From contig JAPOOU010000093.1 in NCBI GenBank assembly GCA_026713245.1, positions 1-39,989 on the forward strand: 39,989 nucleotides of DNA, given 5' to 3'. Below, piece after piece: positions 1 through 7,744 of this stretch. The stretch's first letter is position 1. Each line of letters opens with the position of its first letter. Both the position numbers and the translations under genes were made by a program. The notes beneath the pieces are model-generated. The model saw nothing but the letters and a program-made list of their open reading frames with translations, did no database searches and was not told the DNA's origin. The DNA comes from Chloroflexota bacterium. GTDB taxonomy: Bacteria > Chloroflexota > Anaerolineae > Aggregatilineales > Phototrophicaceae.

Positions 1-546
1 CGTAGAATAAAAGCGCTTTTGACCCCAATTGCTGAATCGATTGAACATCTTGTCAGCACCCACCCAGGCATCGCTCAGCGCTGGCGGGAAGATCACCTCG
101 TTGACCAGGGCGGCGATGATCTGGTCGCTGCGCTGCTTCTCCTGCAGCTCGATCTTGGTCTGCGCCGAAGACAAAAATTGTAGCGCCCCCGTACACAAAA
201 TCTTGACCAGCCGCTCACCGTATTTGTTCGCCGCCGGGTGCACCGATTCGACCCAACCTGACCAATGGGTACGCGTAGTCGTCCCATCGTTGGATGTCAC
301 CCGCACCGGGCGCAGAGGTTGGATCTTGCCCGCCAGCGGATTCCCCGCGTCCTCGTTCTCCGGTGAAAAGCGCCGGTCGCGGTTGTCCAGTACCAGACCC
401 AGCGTGGAATTCTGCGCGATATCCTGAAAGGGCTCGCGAAAGCCCAGGAACCAGTTGACCCAGACGGTACGATCCGTGACGATGTCGTCGCCGCTGAACT
501 CCCCATCTCGATCCCAGTCAATTGCGATTGTCCATGTCGTTGCCAT
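1..546 (-). CDS. Phage minor tail-like protein, 3' end cut by window edge
   Basis: An open frame of 182 codons runs from an ATG at 546 off the left edge without a stop. A strong ribosome site (GGAGG) lies 7 bases upstream of the ATG. The protein begins MATTWTIAIDWDRDGEF and contains LVLDNRDRRFSPEN followed by NPLAGKIQPLRPVRV. A short 'LDNRxRRFxP...N/PL...LRPxRPVRV' core is, from memory, typical of minor tail proteins of siphovirus-like phages and tail-like particles. The gene is the last visible one of the minus-strand tail module and starts 19 bases after the stop of an immunity-like gene. The missing C-terminus may hold further domains. The tail assignment is supported by motif and context; the exact role (baseplate hub, tip or distal tail) cannot be told. 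Confidence 0.7.
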   Translation of the reverse strand, partial: MATTWTIAIDWDRDGEFSGDDIVTDRTVWVNWFLGFREPFQDIAQNSTLGLVLDNRDRRFSPENEDAGNPLAGKIQPLRPVRVTSNDGTTTRTHWSGWVESVHPAANKYGERLVKILCTGALQFLSSAQTKIELQEKQRSDQIIAALVNEVIFPPALSDAWVGADKMFNRFSNWGQKRFYST

Positions 547-565
547 ACTGTTTTCCTCCTATTAT

Positions 566-1066
566 TTATGGACTCTTGAATCTGTAAGGAATATCCTCGA
601 ACAGGAGTAGCCTATCTTCTGTCCAGAATGGGTCTTCCAAAAGCGTGAGCTCGCCAGCGTGGCGAATCAAGACATCTCTTTCAGGATTGTCGAGAAACAA
701 CGCTATGCTGTCATCGCTTGTCGTAATCAGGCCGATCACACCTTTGAGAATGACATCTCGCAGCGGCGGAATATCCGATTCTCCGTTGACCTTGATCCAG
801 ATCTCTTCGCTCTTGCTATAGAAGATCGGCAGCAAGAGGTTTGGAACGAAACCATAGTTATCCATCCTCATGCGCTTCATGAATTCCGTTGCCATAGACG
901 GTTTCGCATCAATTGAGAATGGGTACTTATCGACAGTTGTTCTCCTGTTGCCGATAACTCCCCCTACTTTTATGACGAAGTCGTCAAAGATATGTTGGCA
1001 AAAGTTTGCCATTATCTCCGGTCCCTCACGTGTTGACTTGATATAAATCGCATCGCTAAATGACAC
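566..1066 (-). CDS. Immunity-like protein, second tandem copy
   Basis: This is a 166-residue soluble, acidic protein with no signal peptide or membrane segment. I chose the GTG at 1066 because AAGGAG sits 7 bases upstream and because MSFSDAIYIK then aligns with the start of its paralogue (MSYNDTIYIK). A longer reading from 1189 would overlap that paralogue's gene. The two proteins match along their whole length, most strongly at FYSKSEEIWIK, PPLRDVILKGVIGL and LTLLEDPFWTE. The gap to the upstream copy is 10 bases, so they are surely co-transcribed. The position directly after a nuclease-toxin gene suggests an immunity role. The C-terminal pattern recalls SitI3-type immunity proteins, but I am not certain of the family. 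Function is inferred from context. Confidence 0.6.
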   Translation of the reverse strand: MSFSDAIYIKSTREGPEIMANFCQHIFDDFVIKVGGVIGNRRTTVDKYPFSIDAKPSMATEFMKRMRMDNYGFVPNLLLPIFYSKSEEIWIKVNGESDIPPLRDVILKGVIGLITTSDDSIALFLDNPERDVLIRHAGELTLLEDPFWTEDRLLLFEDIPYRFKSP

Positions 1067-1076
1067 TAAATACTCC

Positions 1077-1580
1077 TTATCCCTCACGTTTGAATGTGTA
1101 AGGAATATCCTTGAACAGACGCAGCCTCTCTTCGGTCCAGAAAGGATCCTCCAAAAGCGTGAGTTGGTCAGCGTGACGAAACAATACATGCCGCGTTGAA
1201 TTATCTAGCTTGAGCACCAAACTGTAGTCGGTCCTCTTGAGCAATCCGATTACACCTTTGAGAATGACATCTCGCAGCGGCGGGAGATCCCACTCCCCAT
1301 TGTTCTTGATCCAGATTTCCTCGCTCTTGCTATAGAAAATCGGTACATTAAAGTTTGGGACGAAACCGTAATCCTCTTTCGCCATCTGCTTCATGAATTC
1401 CGGCGGGTTATAGGGAAATGTATCAATTGAAAAAGGATACGCGTACACACTGGTTCGTTTCTGGTTGAATGTTTCTATTACGCTAATCTCATAGTCATCA
1501 AAGATCTGCTGACAGAATGCTTCAGCGATCTCGGGCGACTCATGTGAGGACTTGATGTATATCGTATCGTTATATGACAT
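1077..1580 (-). CDS. Immunity-like protein, first tandem copy
   Basis: This 167-residue soluble protein starts at an ATG preceded by a GGAG-type ribosome site and lies 10 bases after the stop of the toxin-like gene. It is a paralogue of the next gene, clearly more than half identical by eye, with shared blocks FVPN, PIFYSKSEEIWIK, LPPLRDVILKGVIGL and LTLLEDPFWTEERL. A small acidic protein immediately 3' of a polymorphic toxin is the standard position for its cognate immunity protein. The most likely job is to bind and block the nuclease domain of the upstream protein in the producing cell. The family resembles SitI3-like immunity proteins in its C-terminal third (tentative). Nothing catalytic is visible. 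Confidence 0.6.
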   Translation of the reverse strand: MSYNDTIYIKSSHESPEIAEAFCQQIFDDYEISVIETFNQKRTSVYAYPFSIDTFPYNPPEFMKQMAKEDYGFVPNFNVPIFYSKSEEIWIKNNGEWDLPPLRDVILKGVIGLLKRTDYSLVLKLDNSTRHVLFRHADQLTLLEDPFWTEERLRLFKDIPYTFKREG

Positions 1581-1590
1581 TTTGTTCTCC

Positions 1591-3864
1591 TTAGCGTATG
1601 GGTTTAACCCAAATATTAGTAAGTCGACCGTCTCTCATGAACTTGATCTCTTGCAACGCCGCTAGCATGGGGTCTTCCAGCGGCAGACCCTTTGCATAAT
1701 ACGACGACAGATCTGCGATAAAGCGCTCAGAAGTGAGCGGCGTATTCGACAAGTCAATTACCAGCCGATTTGTTTGCCTAGGCACCTTGTCATATAACGC
1801 ATTCCACACTGTCTCAATCAACTTCTTTTCAGGCGCATTCGGGTTACGAGGTGATCTGACAGTGTATGCATCGAAAGATCTGCCCTCGATAAAATAATCG
1901 GGGGTCCTGCCAGAACTATCTATGCCCGCTTTTTCCAACATGCCAGCGTTCGGCTCATTGATGACATTGTAACCGTATTGTTCCCTTAGAATATGAGCAT
2001 TGGCGTCTTGTGTGCGGTGTCCGAGCCTATCGCCGCGAGTCGTTACTGCTGATGTATGTTCTGGTCCCTCCTTCAATAGTCTATTGTGCATAGCCAAATC
2101 TGTACCGGGACCGGTTGCACCCCGATACTCGATCATGTCAATCATCTCATCCGTGAAACCACGATTTCTCAATACATGTCTAGGGGGCAAACCTGCGCGA
2201 GCAGGCAAAAGCGGAATGTTGTCAATACGCTTAAGGAATGGTTGGACAAGATCGTCCAACTTGCTGTTCACAATTGGAGCGGCGCCCAGTATGGCGTTCC
2301 CGATAGCCGATTCCACATCCCCTTCCGACAGCGCATCAATAACATCAACTGCAGTTAGCGCCCAATCCACGGGCTCGAAGGCGATACTTAAGCCCATGAC
2401 AAAGAGGAAACCTAGGACATCTGGCTGGTGGAATGTGCCTTGCAGGCGATCTATTACGCCTTCTGGGTTATCTCGTGCCACCCCATGATATGCGTGTAGG
2501 AAATCCCCGATTCGGTTATCTTTTTCATTTGCATCAAGACCCATAAACTGGGGGACGTCGTAATTTAGCCGGTAATACAACTCATACTTCAGTTCGGTCG
2601 TGCTCCGGCCTTCCAGATGATTTTCTGGCATCTCTATGTTGAGATGTTCGTAGATGACGGCTAACTGATCCTGTACATGCTCCCTCTCGTCTTCGGCATC
2701 CTCGATTCGGACTCTCCCGGCGAATTTCGCTGCGTATGCTTGGGTATCATCAAGCGGTATGGGCCCAGCCAACGACTCCAGTTCTGTGGCCCGACCGAGA
2801 GACGCTTTAATCTCATCATATTCAGGTGGCAAGCCCTCATAGTGCTCACCGCGTGCCGCCAACTCCAGTGCGATCTCAACACGGTATAGGGCCATCATCT
2901 CTTCAACAGTAAGATCGGCCCAATTAATCACAGTTTCATCAAATCCGGGGACGACTCGCGCAGTTTCATCATATCCATGGATATTCTGCTTAAGGTCCGA
3001 CACGAGGAAATCTTGCAAATGCTCTTTTTCCGTCCAGCGTGGGTCCCACTCGCCCGAAAATGCTTCCGAGAGGCCCCACTGAAGCAGAAGGCTGATTTCC
3101 GGTTGGTCAGACCCGCCGATGCCAGCGTGTACTTGACCCTGAGCAGTTGTCGGTTCTGTTGCTGCCGACACTGCAAGCGACTCAGGTGAACTCAACTTCG
3201 TCGAATACCAGGGTTCATCCTCAAAAAGACCAAGCGGGGCAATGGTCTGCAGGATGTGTTTCAACTCTTGAACAATATCCTGCTCTTCGTCATCAGGCTC
3301 ACAGCCGGTCACGATCTTTATTCCCCGGGCGACGCCTGCCGGGTCGGCCGCGTGCAAAGCCTCGCAAACAGCATTCGTCTTGTCTTCGCTGCTATCCCGC
3401 GTCCCTTCCCCTGCCGTTTGTATAAACGTAACCAGCCCAAGCGCGCTGATGTCGGGATCCCATTCGATATCCTGCGGGAAACCAGAGGGCGATTGCTGGC
3501 TTGAAGCCAGTTTTTGAGACTTCTTCTTTTCGTCGGCTCTCTCACTGCCTCTGTTGCTTTGCTTGCCGGAATCCGAACTCGACGCTTGCCCGCTTGATTG
3601 CGACGCAGGCGGGTCTGCATAATCACGAGGCGATGAAGTTGGGGTTGGACGGGTGCTTGGCCTTGACAATGGAGCAGAAGTGGGACGCCTATAAGCCTCG
3701 CTGTCGTGCTGGTATTCAAGCTGTTCTGCTGTAAGAGTTCGTGTACGATCTTGCAATTGCCAGCGTCGACGAATCCGTTCGAAACGCGCTCGATTGAAAC
3801 GGCGTCTCGATTCTTTACGTTGTTGATCTTCATCCGCATTTGGCAGCAAATAGTATGGAAACAT
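1591..3864 (-). CDS. Polymorphic toxin with CdiA-CT-like nuclease domain
   Basis: The product has 757 residues. Residues 1-130 are Arg-, Ser-, Pro- and Gln-rich and probably disordered. The middle is acidic and helical and ends in a hydrophobic pretoxin-like stretch (DWALTAVDVIDALSEGD, then GNAILGAAPIV). The last ~165 residues resemble the CdiA C-terminal tRNase type (PD-(D/E)XK-like fold). Visible features are HILREQYGYNVI, then GRTPDYFIEGRSFDAY (P655-D656-Y657, D665), PRQTNRLVIDLS, and a final strand before DGRLTNIWVKP. In that family the 'PDY.I.G..FD.Y' block carries the catalytic acid. No signal peptide is present, so export would need another machine, and the gene sits inside a tail-like operon. 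Two immunity-like genes follow at once. A GGAGAG ribosome site and the structured leader lie just upstream. Whether it is loaded into a tail-like particle is inference. Confidence 0.7.
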   Translation of the reverse strand: MFPYYLLPNADEDQQRKESRRRFNRARFERIRRRWQLQDRTRTLTAEQLEYQHDSEAYRRPTSAPLSRPSTRPTPTSSPRDYADPPASQSSGQASSSDSGKQSNRGSERADEKKKSQKLASSQQSPSGFPQDIEWDPDISALGLVTFIQTAGEGTRDSSEDKTNAVCEALHAADPAGVARGIKIVTGCEPDDEEQDIVQELKHILQTIAPLGLFEDEPWYSTKLSSPESLAVSAATEPTTAQGQVHAGIGGSDQPEISLLLQWGLSEAFSGEWDPRWTEKEHLQDFLVSDLKQNIHGYDETARVVPGFDETVINWADLTVEEMMALYRVEIALELAARGEHYEGLPPEYDEIKASLGRATELESLAGPIPLDDTQAYAAKFAGRVRIEDAEDEREHVQDQLAVIYEHLNIEMPENHLEGRSTTELKYELYYRLNYDVPQFMGLDANEKDNRIGDFLHAYHGVARDNPEGVIDRLQGTFHQPDVLGFLFVMGLSIAFEPVDWALTAVDVIDALSEGDVESAIGNAILGAAPIVNSKLDDLVQPFLKRIDNIPLLPARAGLPPRHVLRNRGFTDEMIDMIEYRGATGPGTDLAMHNRLLKEGPEHTSAVTTRGDRLGHRTQDANAHILREQYGYNVINEPNAGMLEKAGIDSSGRTPDYFIEGRSFDAYTVRSPRNPNAPEKKLIETVWNALYDKVPRQTNRLVIDLSNTPLTSERFIADLSSYYAKGLPLEDPMLAALQEIKFMRDGRLTNIWVKPIR

Positions 3865-3875
3865 TTTGATATCTC

Positions 3876-3950
3876 TCCGCTAAACATCAAGTCGATTTGT
3901 GAATGGGGGGCTGCGCAGCCTGCCCTGTCACAAGCCGCTGCGCAGCCCCC
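3876..3950 (-). ncRNA. Structured mRNA leader element, copy 7 (before toxin)
   Basis: On the minus strand a perfect 14-bp stem (3937-3950 with 3906-3919) encloses a 17-nt loop that reads GGCTTGTGACAGGGCAG. The loop closely matches the loop of six elements upstream of the fibre genes, yet the stem sequence is wholly different: GC-rich, versus GTCCTGTGGACT in the others. After the stem comes CACAAATC, able to pair with most of GGCTTGTG in the loop, and then CTTGATGTTTAGC, which is identical to fibre-gene copies 3 and 5. The element ends 12 bases from the toxin ATG, overlapping the region just before the ribosome site, whereas the other copies lie 53-54 bases away. Stem replacement with loop conservation argues for selected structure. 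Confidence 0.65.
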
Positions 3951-3974
3951 AGCCGAATTACGGTGAAGCGTCGA

Positions 3975-4412
3975 CTAAACCGCGCCCCAGGTCGGCGCTG
4001 TGCCCGTCGCCGGCTGCAGCGTGGCCGTGAAAATCACCGCCCCGCCAGTCGTGATCTGCGGACGGTAGCTCGACACCAGGAACTCACCGCTGTACTTGGG
4101 ATCGTTCGCGGTCGGCGCCGCGTTGGCGCCCACCTGCACCTCCAGCGAGACCTGGCTGCCGGCCGCGAAGGCGCCCTGGATGACCGTGTGCGTGCCGCCG
4201 GGCGTATCGGTCGTCAGATAACCCTGAATCGTCACCGGCGCCCGCAACTGCCCGTTGATATACTGATGCACCTCGTCGCCGAAGCCGGTGACATCAAACT
4301 GGTCGTAGGTCAGTCCCAGGTCGATGCTGCGGATGTCCCCATCCGCGAATGTCTGCAGGGTACCGCTGCTGTCGTCCATCTTTACGATGACGTGATCTCC
4401 TGATAGCGCCAT
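3975..4412 (-). CDS. Phage tail tube-like protein
   Basis: This 145-residue protein begins MALSGDHVIVKMDDSSGTL and continues with DIRSIDLGLTYDQFDVTGFGDEV and QYINGQL. The pattern (LSGDHV, internal 'FDVTGFGDEVHxxINGQ') is that of small beta-barrel tail tube or major tail proteins of siphovirus-like particles, which polymerise into the tube. The first 60 residues match the N-terminus of the next gene upstream in the operon, so the two are paralogous tube-type domains. Start support is GAAAGGAGAAAG upstream of the ATG. It lies about 110 bases before the toxin start, with the structured leader in the gap. The family name is from memory; the structural role is likely. Confidence 0.6.
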   Translation of the reverse strand: MALSGDHVIVKMDDSSGTLQTFADGDIRSIDLGLTYDQFDVTGFGDEVHQYINGQLRAPVTIQGYLTTDTPGGTHTVIQGAFAAGSQVSLEVQVGANAAPTANDPKYSGEFLVSSYRPQITTGGAVIFTATLQPATGTAPTWGAV

Positions 4413-4469
4413 GATTTCTTTCTCCTTTATGTGTTTTGCTTTTTGTAGTGATTGCTACTCGTTAAATTG

Positions 4470-5972
4470 CTAGCTCTGCGCTGTGGCGGAAACGTAGTCC
4501 GACCAAGGTCCTCTGCCGCCCCGATTGATGGCCGCTACTCTGAACCTGTAGTCCCCGGAAGTCGCGCCCGTCACGGTGTAAGACAGCGAGTCAAAGTTTG
4601 GCAGATGCAATTGCCCGGCTACACTGTGGCGAACGTCAAGCTCATAGGTTGTGATCGGCGCCCCACCTTGGGCGGGCGGGCTGATGGTGGCGATAATCTG
4701 CCCGCTGCGAATAGTCAGGGTTGGCGGTTGCGGTTTGGCGGGCGGCTCTATGATCTCCGGCAGGTTACCCGCGACAATCCAGTCCCTGGCTCGATCCGCC
4801 TGTCCGCTATCAGCCACCAGAACGCGGATTGATGAACCAGCCACGATGCTTGCCGGGCGCGGAGTTGAGCTAAAACCCACGGATTGACCACCAAGCGCTG
4901 TATGAGCGTTCAATGCAAACTCGAAGATTGCATTGCTGTTGGGCAGATGGATGTAGAATGAAGAGTTTGGTAGAAGCGAGGGCAGAAGTTCCCATTCATG
5001 CGCTTCCCAACCTGCGAATTCGGGTTGGTGGTGGGCAAGAGGCGAGGCGTCTGAACCCCAAACCAGCTCATCCAAGGAAATATCTGTCTTCGAGCCATCC
5101 GCTTTGGTCAGGTTTAACCAGCGAGTGCCAGTATGGCTGCTACTACCAGTCAGCAGATTGGGCGGCTCGCCTTGATTGGGATCGAGCGGCGTGAACTTGA
5201 AGTCGGCCAGCAGTCCCTGGGGGAAGGGAACTGGCTTGTGAATCCGAATCAGCGACATTGCGATTTTGATGCGATCGCGCGCTGCTGGATCGGCTGTGGC
5301 CACCCAGCGCGCATAGCGAGGGATTATCTGGTTGATCTTGACCTGCTCCGAGCCGATCGTCCGTCCATCCAGGGCGAAGGTCGCCAAAACGCTCTCTTCG
5401 CCGGCGAAGGCGCCGCTGTCCGATCCTTCAATGCTGAATGTATAGACATCGCTGGCGGCGGCATCAAGCACATGCAGACAAGCCAGGCCGCCGCCATCCG
5501 TAGAAGCGCCGTTATCTAACGCGCCGCCGCTGGATGACCCGATGACATGTCGTGGATTTGCCAGGGCTACTCCCCAACCGCCGTTTTCATCTTGATTGGC
5601 GAAGACCGCCTGGAAGGGGATCATCCGGTTGAATTGAGGCAGCGTACCATAGCGCCCCTGGCGCGTCTGCATACTGAAGACTGGATCGCCCGCCGCCGGT
5701 TCCGCGTTCTCCCGCACATAGACCGAGAACTGCCCAGCAAGATCCGCCCCTTCTAGCACCGGATGCGATCCCGCTTCGCCGCTGTTCATGAAGCCGGCGT
5801 GCTGCACCGCCATCATGCGCTGCCCGGGGATGAATTTCCGCACCTTGTCTCTGAAGGCCGTGATATCAAAGACATCGCGGTCCTCATTTATGCTGACGTG
5901 GTTGCTGTCGCCGGTGATGTCATAGCCGTCAACCAGGACTTGTACATGATCGCCTGTAAGTTTCGACATCAT
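4470..5972 (-). CDS. Tail tube-like protein with long insert and C-terminal Fn3-like domain
   Basis: The product has 500 residues. The first ~125 residues (MMSKLTGDHVQVLVDGYDITG, DVFDITAFRDKVRKFIPGQ) are a tube-type domain related to the shorter neighbour. The middle (about 130-400) looks like beta-rich virion decoration modules, with GSSSGG and a 'YTFSIEGSDSG' strand. From about residue 408 a Pro-rich linker (PPAKPQPPTLTI) leads into a fibronectin-III-like domain: ISPPAQGGAPITTYELDV, then YRFRVAAINRGGRGPWSDY. Such Fn3 or Ig extensions on tail tube subunits are known in siphoviruses and project from the tail. A typical ribosome site (AGGAGG) precedes the ATG, which lies 6 bases after the stop of the upstream gene. 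It probably provides decorated or variant tube subunits. Confidence 0.6.
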   Translation of the reverse strand: MMSKLTGDHVQVLVDGYDITGDSNHVSINEDRDVFDITAFRDKVRKFIPGQRMMAVQHAGFMNSGEAGSHPVLEGADLAGQFSVYVRENAEPAAGDPVFSMQTRQGRYGTLPQFNRMIPFQAVFANQDENGGWGVALANPRHVIGSSSGGALDNGASTDGGGLACLHVLDAAASDVYTFSIEGSDSGAFAGEESVLATFALDGRTIGSEQVKINQIIPRYARWVATADPAARDRIKIAMSLIRIHKPVPFPQGLLADFKFTPLDPNQGEPPNLLTGSSSHTGTRWLNLTKADGSKTDISLDELVWGSDASPLAHHQPEFAGWEAHEWELLPSLLPNSSFYIHLPNSNAIFEFALNAHTALGGQSVGFSSTPRPASIVAGSSIRVLVADSGQADRARDWIVAGNLPEIIEPPAKPQPPTLTIRSGQIIATISPPAQGGAPITTYELDVRHSVAGQLHLPNFDSLSYTVTGATSGDYRFRVAAINRGGRGPWSDYVSATAQS

Positions 5973-5978
5973 CTCCTC

Positions 5979-6362
5979 CTAGGTATGTTGATAGCGGTTT
6001 ACAAAACCGTGCAGGACGATGACATCTGGCTCGGCGGCGAAGGCGCGGACGAGCGCGCCATTCTGTAGCATGTGGCCCGGGATGACCTCCGTGAAGCCGC
6101 GCTCGGCCGGAATCGTGATTTCGATGAGATCATCCGGGCTGTCCGTCCCGCCCCACTCCACCGTCAACTTGACATCCGAAGTGTGCGTGTTCACCGCCTC
6201 GATAAAAACCTCATCCCATTCATTGGCCGCGACGCTGCTCAGCGCCGTGTGGATCGGGGTGCCGGGGCTGCTGCCCGCCGTCACTTTGATGCCGCGTCCG
6301 TCCGTGCTGCCGCTCAGCTTGCGCTTTTGGTAATCGCGGTAGTCGCGCATTTCATTGCGCAT
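5979..6362 (-). CDS. Small tail-module structural protein, unknown family
   Basis: This 127-residue protein starts MRNEMRDYRDYQKRKLSG and has a short charged N-terminal helix followed by a beta-rich body (EVFIEAVNTHTSDVKLTVEWGG, then IEITIPAERGF). No membrane segment or signal is visible. It lies 6 bases before the Fn3-type tube gene and 43 bases after the last fibre-like paralogue, on the same strand, with a good ribosome site (GAAAGGAG). I do not recognise the family. Its size, beta content and place between fibre-like and tube-like genes fit a small virion or tail accessory protein. This rests on context alone. Confidence 0.5.
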   Translation of the reverse strand: MRNEMRDYRDYQKRKLSGSTDGRGIKVTAGSSPGTPIHTALSSVAANEWDEVFIEAVNTHTSDVKLTVEWGGTDSPDDLIEITIPAERGFTEVIPGHMLQNGALVRAFAAEPDVIVLHGFVNRYQHT

Positions 6363-6405
6363 ATTGTTTCTCCTTTCTTGCTAAATGATCGAGCTTGCGA
6401 AGCAA

Positions 6406-6873
6406 TTACGATATCTCGCGCACCCAAAATTGGGAATAAGGCTCAATATGCAATGTGCCGGTATTTGTCCTCCACTGGAGCTTGAACGTATGCGTTCCAG
6501 CGCTCATGTTCTGAAACAGATGGGCAAAAGCCACAACCACAATGTCGGGGTTATCCTGTCGAATACCATCATCACCGCCTTGGCGCGTTCCATCAATCTC
6601 AACATCATAGTACCCTTTGGCACCGCTGTCGTGATTAACCGTGCCAGAAAATTGGACCAGCACATCGCCACCCGTTGTCGTAATTGTCAGGTTCAGATTG
6701 TTGCTGTCAACGTCAGCAAATGTTCGAGAGGTGGTACTAATGCGCTCCGTCGTCGTGTAGACGGCGGATGCCGGATTCTTCAGCGCCGCCATATTCTCGT
6801 TTACCGCGTTGATATCGCTGGCGGCAATCAGCTCTCCGGTCTCCCAATCCGTTTTGGGTGTTGTCCAAGCCAT
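6406..6873 (-). CDS. Tail-fibre-like paralogue 6 (last of array)
   Basis: This 155-residue protein shares with the five upstream genes an N-terminal module (MAWTTPKTDWETGELIAASD, then NAVNENMAAL), a variable beta-rich middle and a conserved end (SAGTHTFKLQWR ... QFWVREI). The 'WTTPKTW..GE.VTA..LN...ENL' start is, from memory, a recurrent N-terminal anchor motif of phage fibre, decoration and receptor-binding proteins. The variable centre (here TTGGDVLVQFSGTVNHDSG) would be the surface that differs. Unlike its siblings it ends with an extra Ser after VREI. It has a GGAGAACAT ribosome site and its own structured leader 54 bases upstream. Receptor binding is inference. Confidence 0.6.
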   Translation of the reverse strand: MAWTTPKTDWETGELIAASDINAVNENMAALKNPASAVYTTTERISTTSRTFADVDSNNLNLTITTTGGDVLVQFSGTVNHDSGAKGYYDVEIDGTRQGGDDGIRQDNPDIVVVAFAHLFQNMSAGTHTFKLQWRTNTGTLHIEPYSQFWVREIS

Positions 6874-6926
6874 TGTATGTTCTCCTTTTCTCGACTTTTG
6901 TCATTTCTCGTGTGTACTGGAATTGT

Positions 6927-6998
6927 CCTGCAAATCATCAAGCAGGTTTGTGAAATTGTCCTGTGGACTTCGCCCTGTCACAAACCAGTCCACAGGGC
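6927..6998 (-). ncRNA. Structured mRNA leader element, copy 1
   Basis: Read on the minus strand, a 12-base arm at 6987-6998 pairs with 6958-6969 (11 pairs and one C-A mismatch near the base) around a 17-nt loop GGTTTGTGACAGGGCGA. The loop's GGTTTGTG is perfectly complementary to CACAAACC just 3' of the stem (6945-6952), giving a possible H-type pseudoknot. A second small hairpin CCTGC/GCAGG (6942-6946 with 6927-6931) follows. The element lies 54 bases upstream of the start codon of the gene it precedes. No U-run follows the main stem, so it is not a standard terminator. Confidence 0.6.
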
Positions 6999-7082
6999 AC
7001 CCTGTCTGTGCTACGTACTCTGTAAGCTCCCATTTCTTATTGTCTCACCCGCACCTCCTCCCTTATTGTATATGCTGACCTC

Positions 7083-7541
7083 TTAGATCTCGCGCACCCA
7101 GAATTGGGCGTGGGAGCGCAGAGTTGTTGCATGGTTTCTGCCTTGGAGCTTGAATGTATGAGATCCGGCGCTCAGGTTCTGAACCAGGTGAGTAAAATTC
7201 AGAAGTTCATGATTTGGCCCCCCACGTCTCAAACCATACTCGTCATGACCCAGTCGGGTCCCATCAACTTCAACATCAATCCTGAAAGGCCCGTTTACCA
7301 CTACGCCATGAAAATGAATCAGAACATCTCCGCCATCGGTGGTTATCGTCAGATTGAAATTGCTATCGATATCGACAAAGGTAGCGCTGTGTGGGATAGC
7401 TATATCATCCTCCGTCGTGTGGTCAGCGACCGTCCTTCGTACTCGGTCGAGTTCTGCCAGGTTCTCGCTGACCGCGTTCATTTCGCCGGCGCTCACCAGC
7501 TCTCCGGTCTCCCAATCCGTTTTGGGTGTTGTCCAAGCCAT
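7083..7541 (-). CDS. Tail-fibre-like paralogue 5
   Basis: This 152-residue protein begins MAWTTPKTDWETGELVSAGE, then NAVSENLAELDRVR, and ends THLVQNLSAGSHTFKLQGR ... AQFWVREI. It is nearly the twin of the next gene upstream in both the first 75 residues and the C-terminal 40, so the two arose by a recent duplication. They differ mainly in the loop around residues 80-115 and in the turn before AQFWVREI. DNA around the start codon, including the GGAGAACATACA ribosome site, matches the other members. No catalytic motif, signal peptide or membrane segment is visible. The likely role is a tail-tip or fibre surface protein with an exchangeable central strand. Confidence 0.6.
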   Translation of the reverse strand: MAWTTPKTDWETGELVSAGEMNAVSENLAELDRVRRTVADHTTEDDIAIPHSATFVDIDSNFNLTITTDGGDVLIHFHGVVVNGPFRIDVEVDGTRLGHDEYGLRRGGPNHELLNFTHLVQNLSAGSHTFKLQGRNHATTLRSHAQFWVREI

Positions 7542-7594
7542 TGTATGTTCTCCTGTTTTCGACTTTTGTCATTTCTCGTGTGTACTGGAATTGT

Positions 7595-7666
7595 CCTGCT
7601 GTACATCAAGCAGGTTTGTGAATCTTTCCTGTGGACTTCGCCCTGTCACAAACCAGTCCACAGGAC
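7595..7666 (-). ncRNA. Structured mRNA leader element, copy 2
   Basis: This copy has the same 72-base layout as copy 1, without indels. The main stem (7655-7666 with 7626-7637) has 11 pairs, with only the terminal base unpaired. The 17-nt loop GGTTTGTGACAGGGCGA is fully complementary in its first 8 bases to CACAAACC at 7613-7620. The second hairpin CCTGC...GCAGG is intact around TTGATGTACA. It is 54 bases from the next start codon. Confidence 0.6.
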
Positions 7667-7744
7667 ACAAGCCTGTGCTGCGTACTCGGAACCCTCCCAT
7701 TTTTTATGTCTCGTCAGCGGGCCTCCTTTCGTATTGCTGATCCC

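Noticed and set aside
566-1189. 207-residue reading of the second immunity-like gene
   Set aside because: It would overlap the neighbouring gene by over 100 bases; the GTG at 1066 has a good ribosome site and aligns with the paralogue.
1591-3864. Tape-measure protein
   Set aside because: The position after the tube genes suggested it, but there is no long repetitive coiled region or membrane stretch of the expected kind, and the C-terminus is nuclease-like.
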